Source: Brumimicrobium sp051745635
GTDB taxonomy: Bacteria; Bacteroidota; Bacteroidia; Flavobacteriales_D; Crocinitomicaceae
NCBI GenBank assembly: GCA_051745635.1
Contig: JBNJEH010000083.1
Location: 1-11,474, forward strand
Length of the DNA stretch: 11,474 bases
Reading direction: 5' to 3'
Below the pieces are notes generated by a model. The model did no database searches. It was not told the DNA's origin and worked only from the letters and a program-made list of their open reading frames with translations. Every line of letters begins with the position of its first letter. The stretch's first letter is position 1. Both the position numbers and the translations under genes were made by a program. Shown here one piece after another: positions 1 to 7,471 of this stretch.

Positions 1-1
1 C

Positions 2-949
2 AGTGCAGCTACTCCTCATGTAGCCGGGACAGTAGCTTTACTCCAGAGTTATCTCAACGATAGCATACCCGCGTATAAAAACCTGGCTCCTGAAGATTGT
101 GAACATATTATAGAACTAACCGCTGTACAAAAAGACACTACTGTAATTGGATACAGCGATGAAACAGGATGGGGGTTGACGGATGCAGGTGCTGCATTCA
201 GGTTGATCGAACAACCCTGGAACACCGTACATCATTTCGGAAGTAACGTCACTACACCTAATTCCAAAGGGTATACAACAGAGGCTCTAACGAGTACGAT
301 TGAATTAGAAGAGCAGGTGCAGAACTATGTGAATGAATGGTTCGATGAAGGGCAGTATGACGTAAACATTTACAGGTACGATGCTACGGTGTATCACGGC
401 AGTGAAATTGATTCAATTGACACAATCGTTGCTTATTGGGCCCGGCCGAGTTCTTCAGAGGTACTGGAGGCTGTGTTCAACGATACGTTATTGCCGCGTG
501 AGCGCGTTCAAATCGATTACCTGGACAGAGATTCGTGTAAAATGCACGGCTATGTGTATGAAGTTTTGGATAATTCAGGGAATTCATTGGGGTGGTTACC
601 GGAAGACACGCTGACTTTACGCCCGAACCTTGAATATACCGTGCTCACGAGGGATTCCACTGCTCCTGTTGCTGCGTTGGACAAGAATCATGTCTCGAAT
701 CAAAAAATCAACCTCTATCCGAACCCGACCAGCGGCACACATACGTTAGTGTTAAGTGGATTTAAACAGAACAAAACGAAGGTAAATTTATATAATATTC
801 AAGGTAAAAAATTAAACACGATTCATGACGGTATTCTTCCAAAAGAACCGACATTTCAAGTTGATGTATCACATTTGAACAGGGGTGTATATTATTACGT
901 CATCTCTTCGGGGGAAGTACGCAAAACCATTCGATTTATAAAAAAATAA
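2..949 (+). CDS. Subtilisin-like serine protease (S8), C-terminal part, with T9SS sorting domain (5' end outside window)
   Basis: The gene is open from the window edge; the reading frame from base 2 gives 315 residues. The first residues read SAATPHVAG, the classic block around the catalytic serine of subtilases (normally GTSxATPHVAG), so the nucleophile Ser is residue 1 here, and the Asp and His parts of the triad lie upstream of the window. GWGLTDAGAAF near residues 55-65 is the usual end of the S8 domain. A beta-rich linker of unknown type follows. The last ~80 residues (starting around KINLYPNPTSG, ending GVYYYVISSGEVRKTIRFIKK in two steps) match the type A T9SS sorting domain: NPTSG turn, VNLYNIQGKKL strand and a basic end. 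The protein is therefore expected to cross the inner membrane by Sec, the outer membrane by T9SS, and be anchored or released. A TTG at 176 is an internal codon, not the start. The two lipoprotein genes follow closely and may be co-transcribed. Confidence 0.9.
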   Translation, partial: SAATPHVAGTVALLQSYLNDSIPAYKNLAPEDCEHIIELTAVQKDTTVIGYSDETGWGLTDAGAAFRLIEQPWNTVHHFGSNVTTPNSKGYTTEALTSTIELEEQVQNYVNEWFDEGQYDVNIYRYDATVYHGSEIDSIDTIVAYWARPSSSEVLEAVFNDTLLPRERVQIDYLDRDSCKMHGYVYEVLDNSGNSLGWLPEDTLTLRPNLEYTVLTRDSTAPVAALDKNHVSNQKINLYPNPTSGTHTLVLSGFKQNKTKVNLYNIQGKKLNTIHDGILPKEPTFQVDVSHLNRGVYYYVISSGEVRKTIRFIKK

Positions 950-967
950 AATTAAAATCAGATAACT

Positions 968-1999
968 ATGAAAACTTTAAGACTGACAATTATATCGATT
1001 CTCGTTCCAGTTTTACTTTTATTCTTCTACAATTGCAATAAAGACAAAGTACAACCCATTGAAGACGTTCCATCCGGAAGTGGAGGGGGTTACTGTCCGC
1101 AAATGTACTCACAACGAACAGCCGCGTATGCGGATTCTTTCCACAAGGTGAATAGTTCTCCTGACTGTATCGTGGGCGCAGAACATCTTCCTTTAGAAGA
1201 TTATTTTTATAATGAACCTGTTTTAAACCCGAACAATGCATTTGAGTTTGCATTTATTAGAGATGAAGGAAACTCTAATCAATCACCGGGATGGAATTCC
1301 GAATTATGTACATATAATTTTTGTAGTAATGAAATGAATATACTGACGGACGTAGTTGGATATGATATTGACTGGAGCGCAAAGAACTGGATATTATTCA
1401 CGGGAAAGGATTACGAGCTCTACAAAATCAAATCAAATGGTGACAGCCTTACACAACTAACGAATACGGGAACCTGGAATGATAATGCAAAATGGAATCC
1501 GGATGGAACGAAATATTTGTATTTTGATGCTGATGCTATAAGGCATAAAATATGTGATGAAGAAGGGAATTTAATCAAGGACTTTTCTAACAATATGGCA
1601 GAATTTGATTGGCTGAATGATGAGAAAATCATTTTCTCACGATCGAGTGGATCAGAATTATTTATTAAAGAATACAATATAGAAACCGATTCAGAAGAAC
1701 TGCTTTATTCACAACCCCATGAAGGTTCGGGAGAACCGCTAAGTGTTCACGATGGTAAAGTGTATTTTACTTCGGAAACGGGAATCCACGTTTATGAAAA
1801 TGGCGCGGAAACATTACTCGACTCTAGTTATTTTACATATACTGCTGGTTATCCGCAAGAATTAACGGAAAATAAAATTTTATTGCAAAGGTTTATAGGA
1901 GACACAACCTATTATCCGTGCACTTTATACGAAACATCGTACATTTCCATTTTAGATGTAGAGAATAACACGGAGCAATATATTGATATACCTGAATAA
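968..1999 (+). CDS. Lipoprotein with TolB/PD40-like beta-propeller repeats, copy 1
   Basis: This 343-residue protein starts with a lipoprotein signal peptide: basic n-region (MKTLR), a hydrophobic stretch, and Cys23 in FFYNC as the lipidation site. The body contains repeated beta-strand motifs of the PD40/TolB propeller type, clearest in the block AKWNPDGTKYLYF and in repeats such as IDWSAKNWILFTG, FDWLNDEKIIFSR and VHDGKVYFTS. Such propellers usually bind proteins or glycans; no catalytic motif is visible, so the function is unknown. The residues after the Cys are NKDK, which partly resembles the K-(D/E)-(D/E) export signal that sends Bacteroidota lipoproteins to the cell surface, but with only one acid. 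The gene begins 18 bp after the subtilase stop and lies 14 bp before copy 2, with no clear Shine-Dalgarno, which suggests one operon. Residues 91-309 are identical to copy 2. Family assignment is from motif appearance only. Confidence 0.8.
   Translation: MKTLRLTIISILVPVLLLFFYNCNKDKVQPIEDVPSGSGGGYCPQMYSQRTAAYADSFHKVNSSPDCIVGAEHLPLEDYFYNEPVLNPNNAFEFAFIRDEGNSNQSPGWNSELCTYNFCSNEMNILTDVVGYDIDWSAKNWILFTGKDYELYKIKSNGDSLTQLTNTGTWNDNAKWNPDGTKYLYFDADAIRHKICDEEGNLIKDFSNNMAEFDWLNDEKIIFSRSSGSELFIKEYNIETDSEELLYSQPHEGSGEPLSVHDGKVYFTSETGIHVYENGAETLLDSSYFTYTAGYPQELTENKILLQRFIGDTTYYPCTLYETSYISILDVENNTEQYIDIPE
1238..1896 (+). repeat. 659-bp perfectly conserved block, copy A (within lipoprotein 1)
   Basis: Compared base by base with 2272-2930, no mismatch was found. 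The identity starts at GCATTTGAGTTTGC and stops at AAAGGTTTAT; outside these limits the two genes differ at many synonymous sites. Confidence 0.95.
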
Positions 2000-2013
2000 A
2001 AAAACAACACACG

Positions 2014-3033
2014 ATGCCCTTCATAAAAATATATAGCATTTTACTTATTCTTTTAACAATAGTCAGTTGCAATAAAGACAAAGTACAACCCATTGAAGAC
2101 GGATTACCCGGAAGTGGAGGCGATTACTGCCCACAAATGTACACGCAACGAACAGCGGCGTATGCGGATTCTTTTCACAAGGTGAATAATATGCCGTCTT
2201 GTGTTGTAGGTCCGGAATATTTAAATCTGGAAGAATATGTATATAGTGATCCCATTTTAAATCCCAACAACGCATTTGAGTTTGCATTTATTAGAGATGA
2301 AGGAAACTCTAATCAATCACCGGGATGGAATTCCGAATTATGTACATATAATTTTTGTAGTAATGAAATGAATATACTGACGGACGTAGTTGGATATGAT
2401 ATTGACTGGAGCGCAAAGAACTGGATATTATTCACGGGAAAGGATTACGAGCTCTACAAAATCAAATCAAATGGTGACAGCCTTACACAACTAACGAATA
2501 CGGGAACCTGGAATGATAATGCAAAATGGAATCCGGATGGAACGAAATATTTGTATTTTGATGCTGATGCTATAAGGCATAAAATATGTGATGAAGAAGG
2601 GAATTTAATCAAGGACTTTTCTAACAATATGGCAGAATTTGATTGGCTGAATGATGAGAAAATCATTTTCTCACGATCGAGTGGATCAGAATTATTTATT
2701 AAAGAATACAATATAGAAACCGATTCAGAAGAACTGCTTTATTCACAACCCCATGAAGGTTCGGGAGAACCGCTAAGTGTTCACGATGGTAAAGTGTATT
2801 TTACTTCGGAAACGGGAATCCACGTTTATGAAAATGGCGCGGAAACATTACTCGACTCTAGTTATTTTACATATACTGCTGGTTATCCGCAAGAATTAAC
2901 GGAAAATAAAATTTTATTGCAAAGGTTTATTACCGATACTACATATTACCCTTGTACTGTTTATAGTACATCATACATTTCCATTTTAGATGTAGAAAAT
3001 AACACAGAGCAATATATTGATATACCTGAATAA
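2014..3033 (+). CDS. Lipoprotein with TolB/PD40-like beta-propeller repeats, copy 2
   Basis: A tandem paralogue of the preceding gene, 339 residues. The signal peptide is unrelated to that of copy 1 (MPFIKIYSILLILLTIVSC, lipidated Cys19), but similarity begins right at the Cys: CNKDKVQPIED is the same in both. From there the two genes align without gaps at a constant offset of 1034 bp. The segment after the lipobox has diverged, the central propeller is identical in protein and DNA, and the last 34 codons have diverged again but keep the ending EQYIDIPE. The same PD40-like WNPDGTKYLYF motif is present. Expected location is the outer membrane, possibly surface-exposed; function is unknown. It is the last gene before a convergent intergenic region, and no strong terminator hairpin with a T-tract follows its stop directly. 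Confidence 0.8.
   Translation: MPFIKIYSILLILLTIVSCNKDKVQPIEDGLPGSGGDYCPQMYTQRTAAYADSFHKVNNMPSCVVGPEYLNLEEYVYSDPILNPNNAFEFAFIRDEGNSNQSPGWNSELCTYNFCSNEMNILTDVVGYDIDWSAKNWILFTGKDYELYKIKSNGDSLTQLTNTGTWNDNAKWNPDGTKYLYFDADAIRHKICDEEGNLIKDFSNNMAEFDWLNDEKIIFSRSSGSELFIKEYNIETDSEELLYSQPHEGSGEPLSVHDGKVYFTSETGIHVYENGAETLLDSSYFTYTAGYPQELTENKILLQRFITDTTYYPCTVYSTSYISILDVENNTEQYIDIPE
2272..2930 (+). repeat. 659-bp perfectly conserved block, copy B (within lipoprotein 2)
   Basis: Partner of 1238-1896 at an offset of 1034 bp, with no mismatch or gap seen. A second short identical stretch (34 bp, 1033-1066 and 2067-2100) covers the lipobox Cys and the following residues. Confidence 0.95.
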
Positions 3034-3149
3034 AAATAAATGCTTATCGGGGTCTTTGCCAGTATTTCTGGGCATAAATTTGGTATATCCATCTCAGCGA
3101 ATCAGGCGTCTTCAACGCTGTTGACCTGATAGATACACATTGCGATCTC

Positions 3150-3280
3150 ATTTTGATAAACTTATTTCGATAAACTCAATATATCATATCTCGACAGACT
3201 CGATAAGCTTATTTCGGCACACCGCATTTCGGTGAACTCATCTCGGCAAGCTCGATATAACACATTTCGACGAGCTCAAT
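3150..3280. repeat. Degenerate 17-bp repeat array (seven copies, 38-bp higher-order period)
   Basis: At least seven copies of a word close to ATTTCGACAAGCTCGAT begin at 3150, 3164, 3188, 3211, 3226, 3240 and 3264. Copies 3150, 3188, 3226 and 3264 are spaced exactly 38 bp apart, so the array looks like a roughly 38-bp unit containing two words. The clearest copies are ATTTCGATAAACTCAAT (3164), ATCTCGGCAAGCTCGAT (3240) and ATTTCGACGAGCTCAAT (3264). From memory, the reverse-complement word (TTGAGCTTGTCGAA-like) recurs between genes in many Bacteroidota genomes; this was not checked here. Role unknown. Confidence 0.8.
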
Positions 3281-3286
3281 GTGTCA

Positions 3287-3330
3287 CAGTGCGTCGCATA
3301 GCGCTCGTTGCGGTTATGCAGTTATCACTG
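3287..3330. other. Nested inverted repeat (possible hairpin)
   Basis: CAGTG (3287-3291) pairs with CACTG (3326-3330), and inside it GCATA (3296-3300) pairs with TATGC (3315-3319), with unequal internal spacers of 4 and 6 bases. It could form a hairpin between the convergent genes, but there is no T-tract, so calling it an intrinsic terminator is not justified. Confidence 0.4.
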
Positions 3331-3373
3331 ATGCTCTCGATCACACGGGCACTAATGCTTTAGATCAGCACAG
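3326..3373. repeat. Decayed 24-bp direct repeat (two copies)
   Basis: Copies at 3326-3349 (begins CACTGATGCTCTCGATCA) and 3350-3373 (begins CACTAATGCTTTAGATCA) match at 15 of their first 18 bases and then diverge. It directly continues the repeat-rich stretch upstream. Confidence 0.5.
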
Positions 3374-3520
3374 ATAGGGATAAGAACCCAAATAAACACA
3401 GTCCTTAATTTGCTATTATTAACGATAATCTACAAATTGCAGCTGGTAAACATCCCGACAGGCGTTTAAAAATAAATGACAAGGTGAAATTCGGGTTATA
3501 TCGTTAGAAGCGGTAGATGA

Positions 3521-4693
3521 TTACGTGTGGGAAACCATCAAGTCAATGAGTTTCGCTGTTATGGGTTTCCAATCGTAGTTGTTTTTTACAAAATCTCTAC
3601 TATTTTTTGAAATACAGTGATATAAATTGTCATCATTTGATAGTAGTTGAATCTTTTCAACGAAAGTTGTTACATCGTCTGCAATTAATATTTCAACATT
3701 CGGTTTGGCCTGAAGTGCATTGTTAGCGAGTGTTGTCGTGATACAGGGGATGCCCATCGCCATAGCTTCCAAAAGTTTGTTTTGCAGTCCTGTACCAATA
3801 AACATTGGAGCTACGAATATTCTGGCAGCCCCATAACTATCCCGGATATCATCCACCCATCCGGTTATCTTTACGTTAGAAGCGCTGAGAGCCATTACCT
3901 CCCGCCTTGGATTTGCGCCAGCAATTAGAATAGTTGTTTCACGGGCTAAATGGGGAAGGACTTTATTTACGATATATTTACTGGCGGTAATGTTAGGAGG
4001 GTAGCTCATGTTCCCCGTAAAAACGAGGTCAAAAACTGGTTGTTTCGCACTTTTAGAAAAGTAGGAAGTATCAACGCCATTTGGAACAACTGTTATTGTT
4101 GCCCTGTTTTTATGAAAAATAAAAGCTCTATCCTGTTCAGAAATAATAGTGTGATGCTCAAAATATTCAAATATGGCGTTCTCATAGCGCATCAGCCGTT
4201 TAAATTCTGAACGAAACAACCATCGGGTTATTCCTCTGGCTTTCTGTGCGCGCCGTTCGATTCCTTTGGACAAGGCATCCATGTAATCCAGTGTTTTTGG
4301 ACACTTGTGATAGTTTTTAACATATTCCGCTGCGCGTATGAGTTGACAATAAATGTGGTCGGGAGCGATTTCATGTAGCTTCCGCTGTATCTTTCGATGG
4401 ATGCGCAGGTGATGAAAGTAGCCCACCTGAAAAGGTTTTTTAGTCAACACCTGCAGTGCTGCTCCGAGCCATTTTTCCAGCGCCGAGATTTGAAAAATAT
4501 GTACCGCTTCGCAAAACTGTTCGACGGCTTGCAGATCCTTCGGAGCAATCGGATGCTCCGTCAGCGAGATGAGTTCGATGTTGAAATGTTGGCTCAACTC
4601 CTTGATTTGATAATAGGCACGCAACTTATCGCCCTTTTCCAGCGGGAAGGGAAAGCGGGAAGTAACAATCAGTAATTTTTTTTTAGACGTCAT
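3521..4693 (-). CDS. GT4-type glycosyltransferase (resembles the EpsH1/PEP-CTERM-associated sugar transferase group)
   Basis: The 390-residue protein has the two-Rossmann GT-B layout. The N-terminal half begins KKLLIVTSRFPFPLEKGDKLR (residues 5-25), a glycine/proline loop typical of GT4 acceptor domains. The C-terminal donor half has VPNGVD (203-208), FTGNMSYPPN (225-234), GWVDDI (278-283) and TGLQNKLLEAMAMGIP (301-316). Glu309 is the second Glu of the usual EX7E motif; the first is replaced by Thr301, a variation I recall as common in this subgroup. The PFPLEKGDK and FTGNMSYPPN blocks recall the stp1-like transferases near exosortase loci, but no exosortase is visible here. It probably transfers a sugar from a nucleotide donor to a membrane-bound glycan intermediate on the cytoplasmic face. 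Its ATG overlaps the end of the upstream glycosyltransferase by 11 bp, so the two are almost certainly translated together. Exact donor and acceptor are unknown. Confidence 0.9.
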   Translation of the reverse strand: MTSKKKLLIVTSRFPFPLEKGDKLRAYYQIKELSQHFNIELISLTEHPIAPKDLQAVEQFCEAVHIFQISALEKWLGAALQVLTKKPFQVGYFHHLRIHRKIQRKLHEIAPDHIYCQLIRAAEYVKNYHKCPKTLDYMDALSKGIERRAQKARGITRWLFRSEFKRLMRYENAIFEYFEHHTIISEQDRAFIFHKNRATITVVPNGVDTSYFSKSAKQPVFDLVFTGNMSYPPNITASKYIVNKVLPHLARETTILIAGANPRREVMALSASNVKITGWVDDIRDSYGAARIFVAPMFIGTGLQNKLLEAMAMGIPCITTTLANNALQAKPNVEILIADDVTTFVEKIQLLSNDDNLYHCISKNSRDFVKNNYDWKPITAKLIDLMVSHT

Positions 4694-5855
4694 GGATAAA
4701 TGAATTGATGCGACGCGTTATTTTTTCTTCTCCAAAGTTGTGTATGACAAATGCTTTTGCTGCCTGCCCTAATTTTTCGCGTTTTTTCCGATCGATCAAA
4801 AGCGCATACATCTGTTCCCTGAAATCTTCAGGAGTGTCTGCAATTAAAACTTCTCTTCCGTGCTGGACTTCAACACCGCGAACACCTTCCGAAGTGGTGA
4901 TGATCGGTTTGGCCATTGCCATATTCTCCAGCAGTTTAATTTTTATCCCACTGCCGGATTGCATCGGAATGAGGCAAATACCGTGGCGATTGATGAACTC
5001 CTTGGCGTCATCTACTTCTCCGTGACATTTGACATTCTCGTGCTTAATTTCGTTGCGCTCAAGTGATTTCCCCGCGATATGCAGCGTACTTCCTTTTATG
5101 CCATCGGGAATGACGCGCTTCAATAACCAGTGGATTCCTTCTTTATTTGGAAGCCAGTCCATCGCGCCGAGAAAATAGAAGTCTTCCCGCGAATAGTCAG
5201 GCTTGTCGAAGTTGGTTTTAACAGCTGTAGGAATAGCCGTGACCGTTACTGCCGGCGTAAAACGATGAAAATACCGGGCGTCTTCTTCAGTAATGGCCAT
5301 GATGCCGTTTAATGATGCTGCGACAGCATCTTCGTAGCCTTTAAGTTGTTGAGACAAGCGATTGAAGTACCATTTTTTGAGCGGCGATATCTGTCCCTGA
5401 GTGAGCTGTTTCCAGATGAGGTGTTCGACGTTGTGAGCGCGCATAATAATTGGACCGCCGTATTCTTGAAACAGCGACAGATAAAGCGTCGTGTAGAGGC
5501 TTTCCAGAATGATCATGTCAAATTTTTCAGCTTCCAGCAATTCCCTGAGCCGCTTGTAGAGCTGTTTGTCTTTAAAGCGAACGATATTGTACGATTTATT
5601 GCGCAGTAAATAGTACAAAGCACCAATCAGATCCGTGCGCGTATTGATTTGAAAATGCTCCAGTTCCATTTTATTGAGCCAACTTTGGGGGTAATCGTCG
5701 CGGTCAAACGGATGTTTTGTAGTGGAGAGTGTAAAATGATAAACGTCATTTTCGGGATGACTGATCAGCGATTTCAGTACGCTGGAAATAGCAACACAGC
5801 CCCCGTCGCGCAAGGGAAATGCTGGCTTGTGAGAAAAATGCAGGATTTTACTCAT
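4683..5855 (-). CDS. GT4-type glycosyltransferase
   Basis: Also 390 residues and GT-B in layout, but clearly different in sequence from its downstream neighbour. The N-terminal loop is HKPAFPLRDGG (9-19). RAHNVEHLIWK (139-149) is a block often seen in GT4 enzymes of this type. The donor domain shows FLGAMDWLPN (228-237), GEVDDAKEF (279-287) and GSGIKIKLLENMAMAKP (301-317), with Glu310 as the second EX7E glutamate and Ser302 in place of the first. The start ATG lies inside the end of the permease gene (shared bases ATGAGTAA on the minus strand, 8 bp), and the stop overlaps the next glycosyltransferase by 11 bp. This points to tight translational coupling and to a common job in making a surface glycan. 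The sugar and acceptor cannot be read from the sequence. Confidence 0.9.
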   Translation of the reverse strand: MSKILHFSHKPAFPLRDGGCVAISSVLKSLISHPENDVYHFTLSTTKHPFDRDDYPQSWLNKMELEHFQINTRTDLIGALYYLLRNKSYNIVRFKDKQLYKRLRELLEAEKFDMIILESLYTTLYLSLFQEYGGPIIMRAHNVEHLIWKQLTQGQISPLKKWYFNRLSQQLKGYEDAVAASLNGIMAITEEDARYFHRFTPAVTVTAIPTAVKTNFDKPDYSREDFYFLGAMDWLPNKEGIHWLLKRVIPDGIKGSTLHIAGKSLERNEIKHENVKCHGEVDDAKEFINRHGICLIPMQSGSGIKIKLLENMAMAKPIITTSEGVRGVEVQHGREVLIADTPEDFREQMYALLIDRKKREKLGQAAKAFVIHNFGEEKITRRINSFIHDV

Positions 5856-7365
5856 GTCGGGTCCTTTTTTTACGCTTTAAAAAACGGGGTAAATCCACGA
5901 CGCTCTTGTCATTTGCAGCGCTGATCATCAACAGCAGTGCAAAAGGTGCGAGCACAAAATTTGGTCCCCACATTCCCATAAAAGGAGATAAGATTTCATT
6001 TCTGGCCATGCTGTCGCCAATACTGATCAAAACAAAGTAAACCATGAACAGCAAGGCCGCAATCACGACGGGCGCTCCAAAACCGCCGCGTTTCACAATA
6101 GCGCCCAGGGGTGCACCGATAAAGAACAAAACGATGATGGAGAAGGATAACGAAAATTTGCGGTGAAATTCAATTTCAAAGCGGCGAAGTGTGCGATGGC
6201 GCGATTCTATGATTTGTTGTTGCGATTCTAAAGATGAAATGAGCGTTCTCAACTGCGATTTTAAATGAACGTAGGTGTTTACACTGTCCTTGTGCGACAA
6301 GGATTGCAAACTAAACGACTGAATTTTAGCAGAATCCTGAGGAGAAAGTTTTTGCGGTTTGGGCATTTTGTCCTTTTCGTCTGCTTTTTCGCTCTCTTCT
6401 TCAGTTCTTTTGATGGAATCGTTATATTGCTGTTGTGCATAATTAACCGCCTGAAAATAGGCGTGTTTTGAAGTAATGTTAAATGATAGCTTTCCCGTCA
6501 CATCCTTGTAGGCATTTTGCAGGGAGTCCACCGTTTCGTCGAGTTGAAAAACATTCAGCATTTCATAATCATCCTTGAAGAGGTCTTCCCGCGAGCGATT
6601 TAATTTGAATCCGCTCATATCCATTTTGTAGGTAGCCGTTCCAAATTCAGATTTTCTGCCTGGAAAGGTGCGGTGACGCGTTCTTTTTTTCTTCTGAACA
6701 CCAAAATTCGGTGCGTTTTTCAATTCTTCGATGACATTTCCTTCGTAGAGTTTAAAAAATAAATAATCACCATTGACAGACTGGTAAAATTCGCCGGAAT
6801 CGGCTGTGATGGTTTTAATGATTTCCTTATCGCGACGGTCGTGAATAATGATGTCTGTAAAAGCATTGTCTTTTCCTTCACCAATTTTGATGCTGAATCC
6901 GTCAATTTCCTGAGAGTAGGAGCCCGGTTTTAAGAAGGTCGTCATTTTTTTCTCCTGAATGTCCCAAATAATGGAGTGCCACTTGTAATTAGCAATCGGT
7001 ATAATGTAATTCGAAAAGTAAAAGGTACCAATGGCAATCATCAAAATAACGGCGGATAAAGGGCGCAAAATGCGGTAAATAGACAGACCGCTCGATTTCA
7101 GCGCAGTGAGTTCATTCGATTCGCCGAGATTTCCCATCACGATCAATGAGGAAAGGAGTATCGCAAGGGGCAGTGCCAGCGGAAGTAAACTTGCAGAAAC
7201 GTAAAAAAGCAGCTCAATGATAATCGACAACTCGAGTCCTTTTCCCATTAAATCATCGATATATTTCCACAGGAACTGCATCACCAACATGAACATGGAG
7301 ATGAAAAATGTCGCCGTAAACGGGCCAATGAATGATTTTATATAGAAAATGCTGAGTTTCTTCAC
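5848..7365 (-). CDS. LptF/LptG-family (YjgP/YjgQ) permease
   Basis: LptF and LptG form the inner-membrane channel that, with the ATPase LptB, extracts lipopolysaccharide and passes it to the periplasmic bridge. Here, three N-terminal membrane segments (about 12-35, 50-78, 100-122) surround the conserved GESNELTALKSSGLS block (81-95); a periplasmic beta-jellyroll-like region follows (about 140-265). Three C-terminal segments (about 404-424, 430-450, 465-484) include the family signature FFIGAPLGAIVKRGG (414-428). At 505 residues it is about 140 longer than the E. coli proteins. The extra length is a charged, coiled-coil-like insert at about 275-395, a feature I associate with Bacteroidota members. 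The start is a GTG at 7365-7363; no in-frame ATG exists upstream before a stop, and the N-terminus MKKLSIFYIKSFIGPF fits the family. It is the first gene of the minus-strand set and overlaps the glycosyltransferase by 8 bp. Whether it is the LptF or the LptG equivalent is not decided. Confidence 0.92.
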   Translation of the reverse strand: MKKLSIFYIKSFIGPFTATFFISMFMLVMQFLWKYIDDLMGKGLELSIIIELLFYVSASLLPLALPLAILLSSLIVMGNLGESNELTALKSSGLSIYRILRPLSAVILMIAIGTFYFSNYIIPIANYKWHSIIWDIQEKKMTTFLKPGSYSQEIDGFSIKIGEGKDNAFTDIIIHDRRDKEIIKTITADSGEFYQSVNGDYLFFKLYEGNVIEELKNAPNFGVQKKKRTRHRTFPGRKSEFGTATYKMDMSGFKLNRSREDLFKDDYEMLNVFQLDETVDSLQNAYKDVTGKLSFNITSKHAYFQAVNYAQQQYNDSIKRTEEESEKADEKDKMPKPQKLSPQDSAKIQSFSLQSLSHKDSVNTYVHLKSQLRTLISSLESQQQIIESRHRTLRRFEIEFHRKFSLSFSIIVLFFIGAPLGAIVKRGGFGAPVVIAALLFMVYFVLISIGDSMARNEILSPFMGMWGPNFVLAPFALLLMISAANDKSVVDLPRFLKRKKRTRHE

Positions 7366-7459
7366 AACAATTTTTTCGCGTTTGCGAATGTACTTATTTA
7401 TTTGAAACGGTAAAATAGAACAGTTATTGAATTCACCGCAGAGTTCGACGAATATGTAT

Positions 7460-7467
7460 TATTTTTG
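7460..7467 (+). promoter_or_regulatory. Bacteroidota -7 promoter element (TATTTTTG)
   Basis: TATTTTTG fits the TAnnTTTG consensus of the primary sigma factor in this phylum. It lies only 4 bases before the ATG at 7472, which would give a very short or absent leader. No good TTTG -33 element is seen at the expected distance. Confidence 0.4.
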
Positions 7468-7471
7468 TCGT

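Larger units (their letters stand above)
3034..3520. other. Convergent intergenic region, no gene seen
   Basis: This 487-bp gap lies between the 3' ends of lipoprotein 2 (+) and the distal glycosyltransferase (-). No convincing coding frame is present. It holds a degenerate repeat array (3150-3280), a possible hairpin (3287-3330), a decayed direct repeat (3326-3373) and a weaker inverted repeat, ATCAGG at 3101-3106 with CCTGAT at 3125-3130. The remainder, including 3374-3520, shows no recognisable feature. Confidence 0.7.

Noticed and set aside
176..178. TTG as start of the first gene
   Set aside because: The frame is open to base 2 and upstream residues form the subtilase serine motif, so the TTG is internal.
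968..3033. Composite transposon or IS-mediated duplication of the lipoprotein genes
   Set aside because: No terminal inverted repeats, target duplications or transposase frames flank the pair; a tandem duplication with conversion explains it better.
3034..3060. Intrinsic terminator directly after lipoprotein 2
   Set aside because: No GC-rich stem followed by a T-tract was found there.
3417..3508. Short plus-strand frame ending TAG, containing NDNLQIAAGKHPDRR
   Set aside because: It has no start codon and only about 32 codons; no family recognised, and an opening of this size may be chance.
4683..5855. Plus-strand frames over the glycosyltransferase and permease genes
   Set aside because: They are antisense shadows of strong minus-strand genes with family motifs, and none looks like a real protein.
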